Source: Streptomyces sp. NBC_00775 (lineage in GTDB: Bacteria; Actinomycetota; Actinomycetes; Streptomycetales; Streptomycetaceae). From it: a stretch of 64,000 nucleotides of DNA. Below the pieces are notes generated by a model, which was not told the origin of the DNA, did no database searches, and saw nothing but the letters and a program-made list of their open reading frames with translations. This document shows positions 9,176-18,968 of this stretch, in pieces. Positions within the stretch are counted from its first letter, which is position 1, and each line of letters begins with the position of its first letter. The stretch covers positions 8,928,001-8,992,000 of the forward strand of contig NZ_CP108938.1 of NCBI RefSeq assembly GCF_036347135.1, in the 5' to 3' direction. The position numbers and the translations under genes were made by a program.

Positions 9176-9243
9176 CCCCCGCCGATCCCGGGGATTTCCC
9201 GGGCCGGACGGCGTTGTCAGTGCGGTGACATAGGGTTTTGTCC

Positions 9244-10599
9244 GTGGAGCCCGACCTGTTCACCGCCGCAGCAGAAGAACGCCAGGAGAAGGACCCGTCC
9301 TCCAGCCCCCTGGCGGTACGGATGCGTCCGCGCACCCTCGACGAAGTCGTGGGCCAGCAGCATCTGCTGAAGCCGGGCTCGCCCCTGCGCAGACTCGTCG
9401 GCGAGGGGAGCGGCGGCCCGGCCGGACCGTCCTCGGTGATCCTGTGGGGCCCGCCCGGCACCGGCAAGACCACGCTCGCGTATGTCGTCTCCAAGGCCAC
9501 CAACAAGCGCTTCGTGGAGCTGTCCGCGATCACCGCGGGCGTCAAGGAAGTCCGCGCGGTCATCGACGGCGCCCGCCGTGCCACCGGCGGCTTCGGCAAG
9601 GAGACCGTCCTCTTCCTCGACGAGATCCACCGCTTCAGCAAGGCCCAGCAGGACTCCCTGCTCCCGGCCGTCGAGAACCGCTGGGTGACGCTGATCGCGG
9701 CGACCACCGAGAACCCGTACTTCTCGGTGATCTCGCCCCTGCTCTCCCGCTCGCTCCTGCTGACCCTCGAACCGCTCACGGACGACGACCTGCGCGGCCT
9801 CATCAAGCGCGCGCTCACCGACGAGCGCGGCCTCAAGGAAGCCGTCACCCTCCCCGAGGACTCCGAGGAACACCTGCTGCGGATCTCCGGCGGTGACGCC
9901 CGCCGCGCCCTGACCGCCCTGGAAGCCGCGGCCGGCGCCGCGCTCGACAAGGGCGAGGCGGAGATCAGCCTCCAGACCCTGGAGGAGACCGTCGACCGGG
10001 CGGCCGTGAAGTACGACCGCGACGGCGACCAGCACTACGACGTGGCGAGCGCGCTCATCAAGTCCATCCGCGGCTCGGACGTGGACGCGGCGCTGCACTA
10101 TCTGGCCCGCATGATCGAGGCCGGCGAGGACCCCCGGTTCATCGCCCGCCGGCTGATGATCTCCGCCAGCGAGGACATCGGCCTCGCCGATCCGAACGCG
10201 CTGCCGATAGCCGTGGCCGCCGCCCAGGCCGTCGCGATGATCGGTTTCCCCGAGGCCGCGCTCACCCTCAGCCACGCCACCATCGCCCTCGCCCTGGCGC
10301 CGAAGTCCAACGCCGCGACGACGGCGATCGGCGCCGCCATGGAGGACGTACGCAAGGGGCACGCGGGCCCGGTGCCCATGCATCTGCGCGACGGGCACTA
10401 CAAGGGCGCGGCCAAGCTGGGTCACGCCCAGGGGTATGTGTATCCGCACGACCTGCCCGAAGGCATCGCCGCCCAGCAGTACGCCCCGGAGGAGCTCAAG
10501 GACCGGGAGTACTACACGCCCACCCGGCACGGCGCCGAGGCGCGCTACGCGGACGCGGTGGAGTGGACCAGGAAGCACCTCGGTAGAGGGCGGTCCTGA
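9244..10599 (+). CDS. rarA: Replication-associated recombination protein A (RarA/MgsA)
   Basis: A 451-residue AAA+ ATPase of the RarA/Mgs1/WRNIP1 family that acts at stalled replication forks. It shows the [17 protein letters not shown] start, Walker [10 protein letters not shown] (about 69-77), Walker [10 protein letters not shown] (about 122-130) and sensor 1 ATTENP. The C-terminal region holds SEDIGLADP and the tetramerisation part ([19 protein letters not shown], about 380-398). The GTG at 9244 gives the usual MEPDLF start; a TTG two codons earlier is possible but less likely. It is followed by a long leader before rpsD. Confidence 0.93.
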   Translation: MEPDLFTAAAEERQEKDPSSSPLAVRMRPRTLDEVVGQQHLLKPGSPLRRLVGEGSGGPAGPSSVILWGPPGTGKTTLAYVVSKATNKRFVELSAITAGVKEVRAVIDGARRATGGFGKETVLFLDEIHRFSKAQQDSLLPAVENRWVTLIAATTENPYFSVISPLLSRSLLLTLEPLTDDDLRGLIKRALTDERGLKEAVTLPEDSEEHLLRISGGDARRALTALEAAAGAALDKGEAEISLQTLEETVDRAAVKYDRDGDQHYDVASALIKSIRGSDVDAALHYLARMIEAGEDPRFIARRLMISASEDIGLADPNALPIAVAAAQAVAMIGFPEAALTLSHATIALALAPKSNAATTAIGAAMEDVRKGHAGPVPMHLRDGHYKGAAKLGHAQGYVYPHDLPEGIAAQQYAPEELKDREYYTPTRHGAEARYADAVEWTRKHLGRGRS

Positions 10600-10917
10600 G
10601 CACCCTGTAACATGGCGCGAAGCGCTGCGTCCCGTGTCCGGCTCCGGTCGGCACCACCAGAACGGGACATCCAGCCGGAACCCCCGCGCCGCAAGGCCAG
10701 GGGGATCCAGGAGCGTCGCGCACCGTCGAAGGTGTCGCGGGCAGCCCACCACCACCCGGGTTCCGGGAACGGTCGGTGGGCCACTCGCGTGCTGCACGTA
10801 TGTGCCCAGACCCAGGAGCGGCTGCCCAGCAGGTCCATCAAGGACCCGCAGGGTTTCCCGGGCTGCGGATGCGACCTCCCTTAACTCTGGTGAGCCGAAA
10901 TCAAGGAAAGAGAAAAA
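10600..10917 (+). promoter_or_regulatory. Gene-free region and leader of rpsD
   Basis: 318 bases without a credible gene. A possible -10 box TAACAT lies at 10608-10613, but its -35 partner is poor. Several short stems can form, for instance around GTTCC...GGAAC within a CCACC...GGTGG frame near 10746-10780. The ribosome binding site AAGGAAAGAG sits before the GTG at 10918. S4 controls its own operon through leader RNA in other bacteria, so a structured leader is plausible, but I could not match a known S4 leader. Confidence 0.3.
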
Positions 10918-11532
10918 GTGGCGAATCAGTCCCGCCCCAAGGTCAAGAAGTCGCGTGCCCTCGGCATCGCGCTGACCCCGAAGGCCGTCAAGTACTTCGA
11001 GGCCCGCCCCTACCCGCCGGGCGAGCACGGCCGCGGCCGCAAGCAGAACTCGGACTACAAGGTCCGTCTGCTGGAGAAGCAGCGTCTGCGCGCGCAGTAC
11101 GACGTGTCCGAGCGTCAGCTCGTCCGCGCCTACGAGCGTGCCTCCAAGGTCCAGGGCAAGACCGGTGAGGCCCTGATCATCGAGCTGGAGCGTCGTCTCG
11201 ACGCGCTGGTCCTGCGTTCGGGCATCGCCCGCACGATCTACCAGGCCCGCCAGATGGTCGTTCACGGCCACATCGAGGTCAACGGCCAGAAGGTCGACAA
11301 GCCGTCCTTCCGCGTCAAGCCCGACGACGTCGTGATGGTCCGCGAGCGCAGCCGCAGCAAGACGCTGTTCGAGGTCTCCCGCGCCGGTGGCTTCGCCCCC
11401 GACGGCGAGACCCCGCGCTACCTCCAGGTGAACCTCGGCGCCCTGGCGTTCCGCCTGGACCGTGAGCCGAACCGCAAGGAGATCCCGGTGATCTGCGACG
11501 AGCAGCTCGTCGTCGAGTACTACGCCCGCTGA
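10918..11532 (+). CDS. rpsD: 30S ribosomal protein S4
   Basis: A 204-residue S4 protein that nucleates assembly of the small subunit body. The S4 RNA-binding domain is at about 94-155 ([20 protein letters not shown], then [17 protein letters not shown]). The N-terminal domain has no zinc-binding cysteines; the only Cys is near the C-terminus (VICDEQ), so this is the zinc-independent (C-minus) type. It stands alone rather than in the rpsM-rpsK-rpsD-rpoA order of many bacteria. GTG start at 10918. Confidence 0.97.
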   Translation: MANQSRPKVKKSRALGIALTPKAVKYFEARPYPPGEHGRGRKQNSDYKVRLLEKQRLRAQYDVSERQLVRAYERASKVQGKTGEALIIELERRLDALVLRSGIARTIYQARQMVVHGHIEVNGQKVDKPSFRVKPDDVVMVRERSRSKTLFEVSRAGGFAPDGETPRYLQVNLGALAFRLDREPNRKEIPVICDEQLVVEYYAR

Positions 11533-11571
11533 TCATCCTTCAGCGGACGTAGCACCACCTGCGCGTCAGCG

Positions 11572-13749
11572 TCAGCCCGTCGTCTCCCCGCCCTTCGAGG
11601 TGGGCGAGACGGCGGGCTTTCGCATGTCCGGGGGCAGCCTCCGCGGCGACGGCACCGCACCCAGCGGCCGGGCCCCGGCCCACCCCAGCGCCCGGGCCAC
11701 CGCCGCCTCCTGCCCGAGCAGCGCCCCCGCCCGTACGCACTCCTCGTACCGCTCCTCGCCCAGCCGCTCCCGCGCCAGGGCCTCGCACCGCTCGTGCGGC
11801 GCGTTGTAGTACGCCGAGCCGAACAGCGGCAGACCCACCGACGGCCACATCCGGGCCGCCGCCCCCTGCAGCGCCGCGGCCTCGGCCTGATCGCCCTCCA
11901 CCGCAGTGACCAGCGCGAGCAGCTCGACCGACAGGACCGTGCCGAGCAGATCGTGGAAGGTGTGCGCGATGCCGAGGCACTCCTCCAGGAGATCCCGGGC
12001 GCCGGCCGTATCGCCCCCGGTCAAGGCCTCGTACGCCAGGACGTACAGCGCGTACGCCAGCGCCCAGCGCTCCCCGTGGTCCTCGCAGACCCGCCGGACG
12101 TCCTCGCAGAGTTTCACCGCGCCCGGCAGATCGCCCTGGAACGCCAGGGTCATCGCCAGCTCGACCTGGCCCATCAGCACATTGCTGTTGAGCTCGCCGA
12201 TCTCGTGATAGCGGTCCAGCGACGACCGCAGCAGGGTTTCCGCACGCGCCATGTCGTCCGTGACCAGCGCGAGACAGCCGGTGCGATGCTCGGCGTACGC
12301 GACCGCGATGGCGTTGCCGGTACGTTCCGCCTCGTCGCGACACTCCTGGAGCGCGGACAGCGCGGGCACCGTGTCGCCCTGCAGCACCGCCACATAGCCG
12401 AGCACCCACAGCGCCTTCAGCCGCGACTGCTCCTGCGTCCCGTCCTCCGCGCACAGTTCCACGCTGCGCTCCAGCCAGTGCCTGCCCTCCGACAGCCGGC
12501 CACAGCCGACCCAGGAGAACCACAGGGTGCCCGCCAGATACTGGCCCAGATGCGCCTCGCCCGGCTCGGTCAGACAGTGCTCCAGGGCGCAGCGCAGATT
12601 CGGCAGCTCCGTGTCGACGCGCGCGGCGACCTCGCCCTGCCGCGGCGAGAACCAGTCCAGCTCGCACCAGGTGGCCAGGCCCATGTACCAGTCGCGGTGC
12701 CGGCGCCGCAGCCGGTCCGCGTCGCCCATCGCCTCCAGCCAGTCCGCGCCGTACGCCCGGACCGTGTCCAGCATCCGGTAGCGCACGCCCGCCGCCGTCT
12801 CCTCGCGGAACAGCACGGACTGCGCGAGCAGCTCGCCCAGCACGTCGAGAACGTCGTCGCAGTGCAGCCCGTCACCGCTGCACACGTACTCCGCGGCCTC
12901 CAGGTCGAACTGCCCCGCGAACACCGAAAGACGCGACCACAGCAGCCGCTCCTCGGGCGTGCACAGCTCATGGCTCCAGCCGATCGCCGTACGCAGGGTC
13001 TGGTGGCGAGGCAGCGCGTCGCGGGCGCCGCCGGTCAGCAGCCGGAAGCGGTCCTCCAGCCGGGACAGCAGCTGCGCGGGGGAGAGGGCACTCAGCCGCC
13101 CCGCCGCCAGCTCGACCGCGAGCGGGATCCCGTCCAGGCGCCGGCACAGCTCCCGCACGTCCGACCGGTTGCCGTCGTCCAGCACGAAACCGGGCACCCG
13201 GGCCGCCGCACGGTCCGCGAACAGCTCCGCCGCCTCCGGCTCGGTCAGCGGCGCCAGCGGGAACAGCCGCTCGCCCCCGACATCCAGCGGCCGGCGCCCC
13301 ACAGCGAGCACCCGCAACCCGGGCACGTGCCGCAGCAGCTCGCCCACCAGCGAGGCGCACACCTCCACCAGATGCTCGAACCCGTCGAGGACGAGGAGGA
13401 GTTGGCGCTCGGCGAGATGGTCGAGCAGCACCCGGCGCGGCGGCCGCGAGGTCTGATCCGTCAGACCGAGGGCCTCGACGACCGCGTACTCGACGACGTC
13501 CGGATCGCGCACCGCGGACAGCTCCACACGCCACGCCCCGTCGCACACCTCCGTCCGCGCCGCGGCGTGCGCCGCGAAGCGCGACTTGCCGACGCCTCCC
13601 ATACCGGTCACGGTCACCAGGCGGGCTGTCTCCAGTGCCCCGGCCAGCCGCGTGAGTTCGGCGGCGCGCCCCACGAACGCGTCGAGTTCCAGGGGCAGAT
13701 TGCCGGGCACCAAGCCGTCGGAGCGGTGGGAACGGTGAGAACGCTGCAT
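11572..13749 (-). CDS. STAND-type NTPase with TPR-like repeats (AfsR/LAL-like core)
   Basis: A 725-residue protein resembling the central and C-terminal parts of AfsR or LAL regulators. It begins with LPLELDAFVGRAAEL, has Walker A GMGGVGKS (about 50-57), Walker B LLLVLDGFEHLVEV and the RRPLDVGGERLFPLAPL segment of the nucleotide-binding domain (to about 320). Helical TPR-like repeats rich in Ala/Leu follow (about 380-690). There is neither an N-terminal OmpR-type DNA-binding domain nor a C-terminal LuxR helix-turn-helix. It may act as a signalling ATPase that binds a partner. The start at 13749 lacks a ribosome binding site and fits a nearly leaderless transcript; ATG 13779 is an alternative. 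Confidence 0.82.
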   Translation of the reverse strand: MQRSHRSHRSDGLVPGNLPLELDAFVGRAAELTRLAGALETARLVTVTGMGGVGKSRFAAHAAARTEVCDGAWRVELSAVRDPDVVEYAVVEALGLTDQTSRPPRRVLLDHLAERQLLLVLDGFEHLVEVCASLVGELLRHVPGLRVLAVGRRPLDVGGERLFPLAPLTEPEAAELFADRAAARVPGFVLDDGNRSDVRELCRRLDGIPLAVELAAGRLSALSPAQLLSRLEDRFRLLTGGARDALPRHQTLRTAIGWSHELCTPEERLLWSRLSVFAGQFDLEAAEYVCSGDGLHCDDVLDVLGELLAQSVLFREETAAGVRYRMLDTVRAYGADWLEAMGDADRLRRRHRDWYMGLATWCELDWFSPRQGEVAARVDTELPNLRCALEHCLTEPGEAHLGQYLAGTLWFSWVGCGRLSEGRHWLERSVELCAEDGTQEQSRLKALWVLGYVAVLQGDTVPALSALQECRDEAERTGNAIAVAYAEHRTGCLALVTDDMARAETLLRSSLDRYHEIGELNSNVLMGQVELAMTLAFQGDLPGAVKLCEDVRRVCEDHGERWALAYALYVLAYEALTGGDTAGARDLLEECLGIAHTFHDLLGTVLSVELLALVTAVEGDQAEAAALQGAAARMWPSVGLPLFGSAYYNAPHERCEALARERLGEERYEECVRAGALLGQEAAVARALGWAGARPLGAVPSPRRLPPDMRKPAVSPTSKGGETTG
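11574..11618 (+). terminator. Terminator hairpin after rpsD
   Basis: AGCCCGTCGTCTC near 11574 pairs with GAGACGGCGGGCT ending at 11618, with one G-T pair and a GCCC/GGGC inner stem; CTTT follows. It overlaps the last codons of the convergent STAND gene. Confidence 0.65.
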
Positions 13750-13758
13750 GGAATACGG

Positions 13759-13788
13759 AGCGTACTGACCCGTAAGCATTCCGTACAA
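13759..13788 (-). promoter_or_regulatory. Promoter of the STAND ATPase gene
   Basis: On the minus strand TTGTAC (13788-13783) and TACGCT (13764-13759) are 18 bases apart and match -35 and -10 elements. The expected start of transcription falls within a few bases of the ATG at 13749, which would explain the missing ribosome binding site. Confidence 0.45.
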
Positions 13789-13909
13789 TCGCTTCGCGCA
13801 ACTCCGCCGCGGGGAGCCGTTAATGCGGTGCGGAGCGGCGCCCCCGGCGCGATAGGCTCGGGTGACGACTTTTCGATGTTCAGGCATGCAGTCAGGGAGC
13901 GGGTGCACA

Positions 13910-14344
13910 GTGTCCGGTGGAGAGGTGGCCGGGATCCTGGTGGCCGTCTTCTGGGCGATCCTGGTCTCCTTCCTCGCCGTCGCGCTGGTGAGGCTGGCCC
14001 AGACGCTCAGGGCGACCACCAAGCTCGTCGCGGACGTGACCGACCAGGCCGTCCCGCTCCTCGCCGACGCATCCGCGGCAGTGCGCTCCGCGCAGACGCA
14101 GATCGACCGGGTCGACGCCATCGCGTCGGACGTCCAGGAGGTCACGTCGAACGCGTCGGCGCTGTCGACGACCGTCGCCTCCACCTTCGGCGGCCCCCTG
14201 GTGAAGGTCGCGGCGTTCGGCTACGGCGTGCGCCAGGCCATCGGAGGCCGTCGTGAGAATGTGCCCGACAAGGCGTCCCGGCGTACCGTGATCGTGGGCC
14301 GCACCGTCCCGTCCGCGCGACGGGGAAAGCGGAAGAAGGACTGA
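13910..14344 (+). CDS. DUF948 domain-containing membrane protein
   Basis: A 144-residue protein with one N-terminal membrane span (about 5-27, VAGILVAVFWAILVSFLAVALV), then a long amphipathic helix rich in Ala, Thr and Val (about 30-100) typical of DUF948, and a basic tail ending KRKKD. The function is unknown; related proteins look like small structural membrane proteins. GTG at 13910 with AGGGAG about 10 bases upstream. Seven bases separate it from the next small gene, and the pair precedes alaS in a probable operon. Confidence 0.8.
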   Translation: MSGGEVAGILVAVFWAILVSFLAVALVRLAQTLRATTKLVADVTDQAVPLLADASAAVRSAQTQIDRVDAIASDVQEVTSNASALSTTVASTFGGPLVKVAAFGYGVRQAIGGRRENVPDKASRRTVIVGRTVPSARRGKRKKD

Positions 14345-14351
14345 CGCAGCG

Positions 14352-14711
14352 ATGTTCCGCCGTACGTTCTGGTTCACCGCCGGCGCAGCCGCGGGTGTGT
14401 GGGCCACCACCAAGGTCAACCGTAAGCTCAAGCAGCTGACCCCCGAGAGCCTCGCGGCCCAGGCCGCCAACAAGGCGATCGACGCGGGTCACCGGCTCAA
14501 GGACTTCGCGCTCGACGTCCGCGACGGCATGGCCCAGCGGGAGGCCGAACTCGGCGAGGTGCTCGGTCTGAACGACCGCCCGGACCCCGAACTCCCCGCA
14601 CAGCGGCGCCGCGCCGCGATCGGCGACAGCAAGCAGAACGTCGGCAACGACAAGCAGATCAAGTACATCGAGAACACGACGTACTCGTACAACCGGAATG
14701 AGGACCACTGA
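14352..14711 (+). CDS. Small conserved protein (DUF6167-like), upstream of alaS
   Basis: A 119-residue protein. A short hydrophobic N-terminus ([20 protein letters not shown]) could anchor it in the membrane; a charged helix follows ([40 protein letters not shown]). The tail is polar with Asn and Tyr. I recall this as a Streptomyces-conserved protein next to alaS, but no function is known. Its TGA shares the A with the alaS ATG (14711), so translation is coupled to alaS. Confidence 0.75.
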   Translation: MFRRTFWFTAGAAAGVWATTKVNRKLKQLTPESLAAQAANKAIDAGHRLKDFALDVRDGMAQREAELGEVLGLNDRPDPELPAQRRRAAIGDSKQNVGNDKQIKYIENTTYSYNRNEDH

Positions 14712-17383
14712 TGGAGTCGGCTGAAATCCGCCGCCGCTGGTTGAGCTTCTACGAGGAGCGCGGTCACACCGTCGTCCCTTCGGCGTCGCTCATCGCGGAC
14801 GACCCGACTCTGCTCCTGGTCCCCGCCGGCATGGTCCCCTTCAAGCCGTACTTCCTCGGCGAGGTCAAGCCGCCGTGGTCGCGCGCCACCAGCGTGCAGA
14901 AGTGCGTGCGCACGCCCGACATCGAAGAGGTCGGCAAGACCACCCGGCACGGCACGTTCTTCCAGATGTGCGGCAACTTCTCCTTCGGCGACTACTTCAA
15001 GGAAGGTGCCATCACCTACGCCTGGGAGCTGCTCACCTCGCCCCAGGACAAGGGTGGTTACGGCCTCGACCCCGAGCGCCTGTGGATCACGGTCTACCTC
15101 GACGACGACGAGGCCGAGTCCATCTGGCGCGACAAGATCGGTGTCCCCGCCGAGCGCATCCAGCGCCTCGGCAAGAAGGACAACTACTGGTCCATGGGCG
15201 TCCCCGGCCCCTGCGGTCCGTGTTCCGAGATCAACTACGACCGCGGCCCCGAGTTCGGCGTCGAGGGCGGCCCGGCCGTCAACGACGAGCGGTACGTGGA
15301 GATCTGGAACCTGGTCTTCATGCAGTACGAGCGCGGTGAGGGCATCTCGAAGGACGACTTCGAGATCCTCGGCGAGCTGCCCAGCAAGAACATCGACACC
15401 GGCCTCGGCATGGAACGCCTCGCCATGATTCTGCAGGGCGTGCAGAACATGTACGAGATCGACACCTCCATGGCTGTCATCAAGAAGGCCACCGAACTGA
15501 CGGGCGTCGAGTACGGCGCCGCCCACGAGTCCGACGTCTCGCTGCGCGTGGTCACCGACCACATGCGTACCTCCGTGATGCTCATCGGCGACGGTGTCTC
15601 CCCCGGCAACGAGGGCCGCGGCTACGTCCTGCGCCGCATCATGCGCCGCGCCATCCGCAACATGCGTCTGCTCGGCGCCACCGGCCCGGTCGTCAAGGAG
15701 CTCATCGACGTCGTCATCGCGATGATGGGCCAGCAGTACCCGGAGCTCGTCACCGACCGGCAGCGCATCGAGACCGTGGCCCTCGCCGAGGAGGCCGCCT
15801 TCCTCAAGACGCTGAAGGCCGGCACGAACATCCTCGACACGGCCATCACCGAGACCAAGGGTTCCGGCGGCAAGGTCCTCGCCGGCGACAAGGCCTTCCT
15901 GCTCCACGACACCTGGGGCTTCCCGATCGACCTCACCCTGGAAATGGCCGCCGAACAGGGCCTTTCCGTGGACGAGGACGGCTTCCGCCGCCTGATGAAG
16001 CAGCAGCGGGACCAGGCCAAGGCCGACGCCCGGGCCAAGAAGACCGGCCACGCCGACCTCGGCGCCTACCGCCAGATCGCCGACGCCGCCGGCGAGACCG
16101 ACTTCGTCGGCTACGACCGCACCGAGGGCGAGTCGACGATCGTCGGCATCCTCGTCGACGGCGCCTCCTCCCCGGCCGCCACCGAGGGCGACGAGGTCGA
16201 GATCGTCCTCGACCGCACCCCGTTCTACGCCGAGGGCGGCGGCCAGATCGGCGACACCGGCCGTATCAAGGTCGACACCGGCGCGATCATCGAGGTCCGC
16301 GACTGCCAGAAGCCGGTCCCGGGTGTGTACGTCCACAAGGGCGTCGTCCAGGTCGGCGAGGTCACCGTCGGCGCCAAGGCCCAGGCCTCCATCGACGTCC
16401 GCCGTCGTACGGCCATCGCCCGCGCCCACTCGGCCACGCACCTCACCCACCAGGCCCTGCGCGACGCCCTCGGCCCGACGGCCGCCCAGGCCGGTTCCGA
16501 GAACCAGCCCGGCCGCTTCCGCTTCGACTTCGGCTCCCCGTCGGCCGTGCCCACGACCGTGATGACGGACGTCGAGCAGCAGATCAACGAGGTGCTCGCC
16601 CGCGACCTGGACGTGCACGCCGAGATCCTGAGCCTCGACGAGGCCAAGAAGCAGGGCGCCATCGCCGAGTTCGGCGAGAAGTACGGCGAGCGGGTCCGTG
16701 TCGTCACCATCGGCGACTTCTCCAAGGAGCTGTGCGGCGGCACGCACGTCCACAACACCTCGCAGCTCGGCCTGGTCAAGCTGCTCGGCGAGTCGTCGAT
16801 CGGCTCCGGCGTACGGCGTATCGAGGCCCTGGTCGGCGTCGACGCGTACAACTTCCTCGCCCGCGAGCACACGGTCGTCGCCCAGATCCAGGAGCTGATC
16901 AAGGGCCGTCCCGAGGAGCTTCCGGAGAAGGTCTCCGCCATGCTCGGCAAGCTGAAGGATGCCGAGAAGGAGATCGAGAAGTTCCGCGCGGAGAAGGTCC
17001 TCCAGGCCGCCGCCGGTCTCGTCGACTCCGCCAAGGACGTGCACGGCGTCGCCCTGGTCACCGGCCAGGTCCCGGACGGCACCTCCGCCGACGACCTGCG
17101 CAAGCTGGTTCTCGACGTGCGTGGCCGCATTCAGGGCGGCCGGGCCGCCGTGGTCGCCCTGTTCACCACGGCCAACGGCAAGCCGTTGACGGTCATCGCC
17201 ACCAACGACGCCGCCCGCGAGCGCGGTCTCAAGGCCGGCGACCTGGTCCGTACGGCCGCCAAGACCCTCGGCGGCGGCGGTGGCGGCAAGCCGGACGTCG
17301 CCCAGGGCGGCGGCCAGAACCCGGCCGCCATCGGCGAGGCCATCGACGCGGTCGAGCGACTCGTCGCCGAGACCGCCAAGTAA
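14711..17383 (+). CDS. alaS: Alanyl-tRNA synthetase
   Basis: An 890-residue enzyme charging tRNA-Ala. The class II catalytic domain is at about 1-240 ([30 protein letters not shown] segment, [10 protein letters not shown]), the tRNA-recognition helices at 240-460, and the editing domain has [11 protein letters not shown] (HxxxH zinc motif, about 574-584) and CGGTHVHNT (about 676-684). The C-Ala domain closes the protein, including a Gly-rich stretch near 855 ([15 protein letters not shown]). Length is standard. It overlaps the preceding small gene by one base and is followed by ruvX after 16 bases. Confidence 0.97.
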   Translation: MESAEIRRRWLSFYEERGHTVVPSASLIADDPTLLLVPAGMVPFKPYFLGEVKPPWSRATSVQKCVRTPDIEEVGKTTRHGTFFQMCGNFSFGDYFKEGAITYAWELLTSPQDKGGYGLDPERLWITVYLDDDEAESIWRDKIGVPAERIQRLGKKDNYWSMGVPGPCGPCSEINYDRGPEFGVEGGPAVNDERYVEIWNLVFMQYERGEGISKDDFEILGELPSKNIDTGLGMERLAMILQGVQNMYEIDTSMAVIKKATELTGVEYGAAHESDVSLRVVTDHMRTSVMLIGDGVSPGNEGRGYVLRRIMRRAIRNMRLLGATGPVVKELIDVVIAMMGQQYPELVTDRQRIETVALAEEAAFLKTLKAGTNILDTAITETKGSGGKVLAGDKAFLLHDTWGFPIDLTLEMAAEQGLSVDEDGFRRLMKQQRDQAKADARAKKTGHADLGAYRQIADAAGETDFVGYDRTEGESTIVGILVDGASSPAATEGDEVEIVLDRTPFYAEGGGQIGDTGRIKVDTGAIIEVRDCQKPVPGVYVHKGVVQVGEVTVGAKAQASIDVRRRTAIARAHSATHLTHQALRDALGPTAAQAGSENQPGRFRFDFGSPSAVPTTVMTDVEQQINEVLARDLDVHAEILSLDEAKKQGAIAEFGEKYGERVRVVTIGDFSKELCGGTHVHNTSQLGLVKLLGESSIGSGVRRIEALVGVDAYNFLAREHTVVAQIQELIKGRPEELPEKVSAMLGKLKDAEKEIEKFRAEKVLQAAAGLVDSAKDVHGVALVTGQVPDGTSADDLRKLVLDVRGRIQGGRAAVVALFTTANGKPLTVIATNDAARERGLKAGDLVRTAAKTLGGGGGGKPDVAQGGGQNPAAIGEAIDAVERLVAETAK

Positions 17384-17399
17384 GAAACGGCCAAGAAAT

Positions 17400-17864
17400 A
17401 TGCGCAGAGGCCGTCGGCTCGCCATCGACGTCGGGGACGCCCGCATCGGAGTCGCCTCGTGCGACCCCGACGGGATCCTCGCGACACCGGTCGAGACGGT
17501 CCCGGGACGTGACATCCCGGCCGCCCACCGCCGGCTGAAGCAACTCGTCGAGGAGTACGAGCCGATCGAGGTCGTCGTCGGACTCCCTCGCTCCCTCAAG
17601 GGGGGCGAGGGCCCGGCCGCGGTCAAGGTCCGCGCCTTCGCCCAGGAGCTCGCCCGGGGGATCGCCCCCATCGGGGTGCGGCTCGTGGACGAGAGGATGA
17701 CCACAGTGACGGCCAGTCAGGGCCTGCGCGCCTCGGGCGTGAAGTCCAAAAAGGGCAGGTCCGTCATCGACCAGGCCGCCGCCGTCATCATTCTGCAGCA
17801 GGCGCTGGAATCCGAGCGGGTGTCAGGTAAATCTCCCGGCGAGGGCGTCGAAGGCACTGTCTGA
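17400..17864 (+). CDS. ruvX: Holliday junction resolvase-like protein RuvX (YqgF)
   Basis: A 154-residue RNase H-like nuclease. It begins RRLAIDVGDARIGVA with the first catalytic Asp, has DERMTTV (about 98-104) and the KKGRSVIDQAAAVIIL segment (about 117-132) with the last Asp. YqgF proteins are linked to 16S rRNA 5' end maturation and anti-termination as well as junction resolution. ATG at 17400. The alaS-ruvX-mltG-aroE order is the usual actinobacterial arrangement; here a tnpB-like gene interrupts it on the right. Confidence 0.93.
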   Translation: MRRGRRLAIDVGDARIGVASCDPDGILATPVETVPGRDIPAAHRRLKQLVEEYEPIEVVVGLPRSLKGGEGPAAVKVRAFAQELARGIAPIGVRLVDERMTTVTASQGLRASGVKSKKGRSVIDQAAAVIILQQALESERVSGKSPGEGVEGTV

Positions 17865-17914
17865 TTTTTACGATTCCCCTACATCTCACAAGGAGCATCC
17901 TTAGGGTGTGAAAT

Positions 17915-18835
17915 GTGAAAACCAAGCACGTGCGGCGGGCGTTCAAGTTCCGCTTCTACCCAACTGATGCGCAGGCAGCAGAGCTGTCGCGCACTTTCGG
18001 GTGCGTGCGCAAGGTCTACAACCTGGCTCTTCAAGCGCGTACAGAGGCCTGGTACCAAAGGCAGGAGCGCGGCAACTACGTTCAGACTTCGGCCTTGCTG
18101 ACGGAGTGGAAGAAGTCAGCGGAGTGCAGTTACCTCTCTGAGGTCTCGTCGGTTCCCCTCCAGCAGGCGCTCCGCCAACTCCAGGCGGCGTTCGTCAACT
18201 TCTGGGAGGGGCGGGCGAAGTACCCCCGCTTCAAGGCGAAGAAGAAGTCGCGTGCATCTGCGGAGTACACGCGCTCGGCGTTCCGTTGGCGGGATGGTCG
18301 CTTGACGCTGGCCATGATGGACCAACCCCTCGACATCGTCTGGTCGAGGCCCTTGCCTGATGGCGCCGAGCCATCGACTGTGACGGTTTCACGGGATCCG
18401 GCAGGGCGATGGTTTGTTTCTCTTCTGGCCGAGGATCCGACCGTCCGGCCGCTGATTGACGCAGCGCACGAGACTGTCGCGCTCTCGGACGCAGCGTGGG
18501 CTGAGCTGCGCCGCATGCTCGACTACAAGTGTCACTGGTACGGGCGCAAGCTCGTGGTCGTAGACCAGTGGTACCCGTCGAGCAAGACCTGCTCGGCGTG
18601 CGGGCACCACCTTGGGAAGCTGCCGCTGAACGTCCGTGAGTGGACATGCCCCGCCTGTGGAACCCATCACGACAGGGACGTTAACGGGGCGAAGAACCTT
18701 CTGGCCGTCGGGCAGGCGGTCACAGCCTGTGGAGCTGGTGTAAGACCTCAACGGGATGCTTCCCGGACGGGGCTGCCGGCTGCGAAGCAGGAAGCCAAGC
18801 AGGCGACTGCTGGACACTCCAGGCCGGAGAAATGA
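17915..18835 (+). pseudogene. TnpB-like (IS200/IS605 OrfB) protein with internal deletion of the RuvC core
   Basis: An open 306-codon frame. The N-terminal TnpB helix-turn-helix and RNA-binding part is intact (RRAFKFRFYPTDAQAAEL, YPRFKAKKKSR, FRWRDGRLTLA). After HET at about residue 186 the sequence jumps to VALSDAAWAELRRML, which normally follows NRxLAR well downstream. So the segment with the RuvC-I Asp (xGxDxG) and RuvC-II Glu (xxExL) is missing, roughly 100 residues, in frame. The zinc ribbon (CSAC about 225, CPAC about 244) and RuvC-III motif DRDVNGAKN (about 252-260) remain. Family members are about 400 residues. No tnpA is nearby. It should not cleave DNA; it is either a decayed element or a nuclease-dead, RNA-binding derivative. 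GTG start; base composition is less GC-rich than its neighbours. Confidence 0.8.
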
Positions 18836-18862
18836 ATGTCAACTGATCGCGATACGGTAACG
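18740..18862 (+). other. Putative TnpB right end / guide-RNA scaffold and guide
   Basis: The last 100 bases of the tnpB-like frame and the bases up to GTCAA (18838-18842) match, as I recall it, the conserved right end of Streptomyces tnpB elements: AGACCTCAACGG, then GAAGCAGGAAGCC, a CTCC...GGAG stem, ending in GAATGTCAA. In active elements this region is the omega (reRNA) scaffold and the next 16-20 bases, here 18843-18862 starting CTGATCGCG, are the guide. This assignment is by analogy only. Confidence 0.4.
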
Positions 18863-18968
18863 TTCCGCGCGATGCGGTGGTGTTCGAACAGCCGCCGCAC
18901 AGCAAGAGGCGGACGGGAGCCGTGCCACAAGCGCCAGCAGCCGCCGCCTCGCGGCTCGTAGGGGATTG

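Noticed and set aside
9238..9243. TTG start for rarA
   Set aside because: The GTG two codons later gives the usual MEPDLF beginning and GTG is the commoner start.
17400..18968. A complete IS200/IS605 element with Y1 transposase
   Set aside because: Only the tnpB-like gene is present; ruvX and mltG flank it directly with no tnpA.
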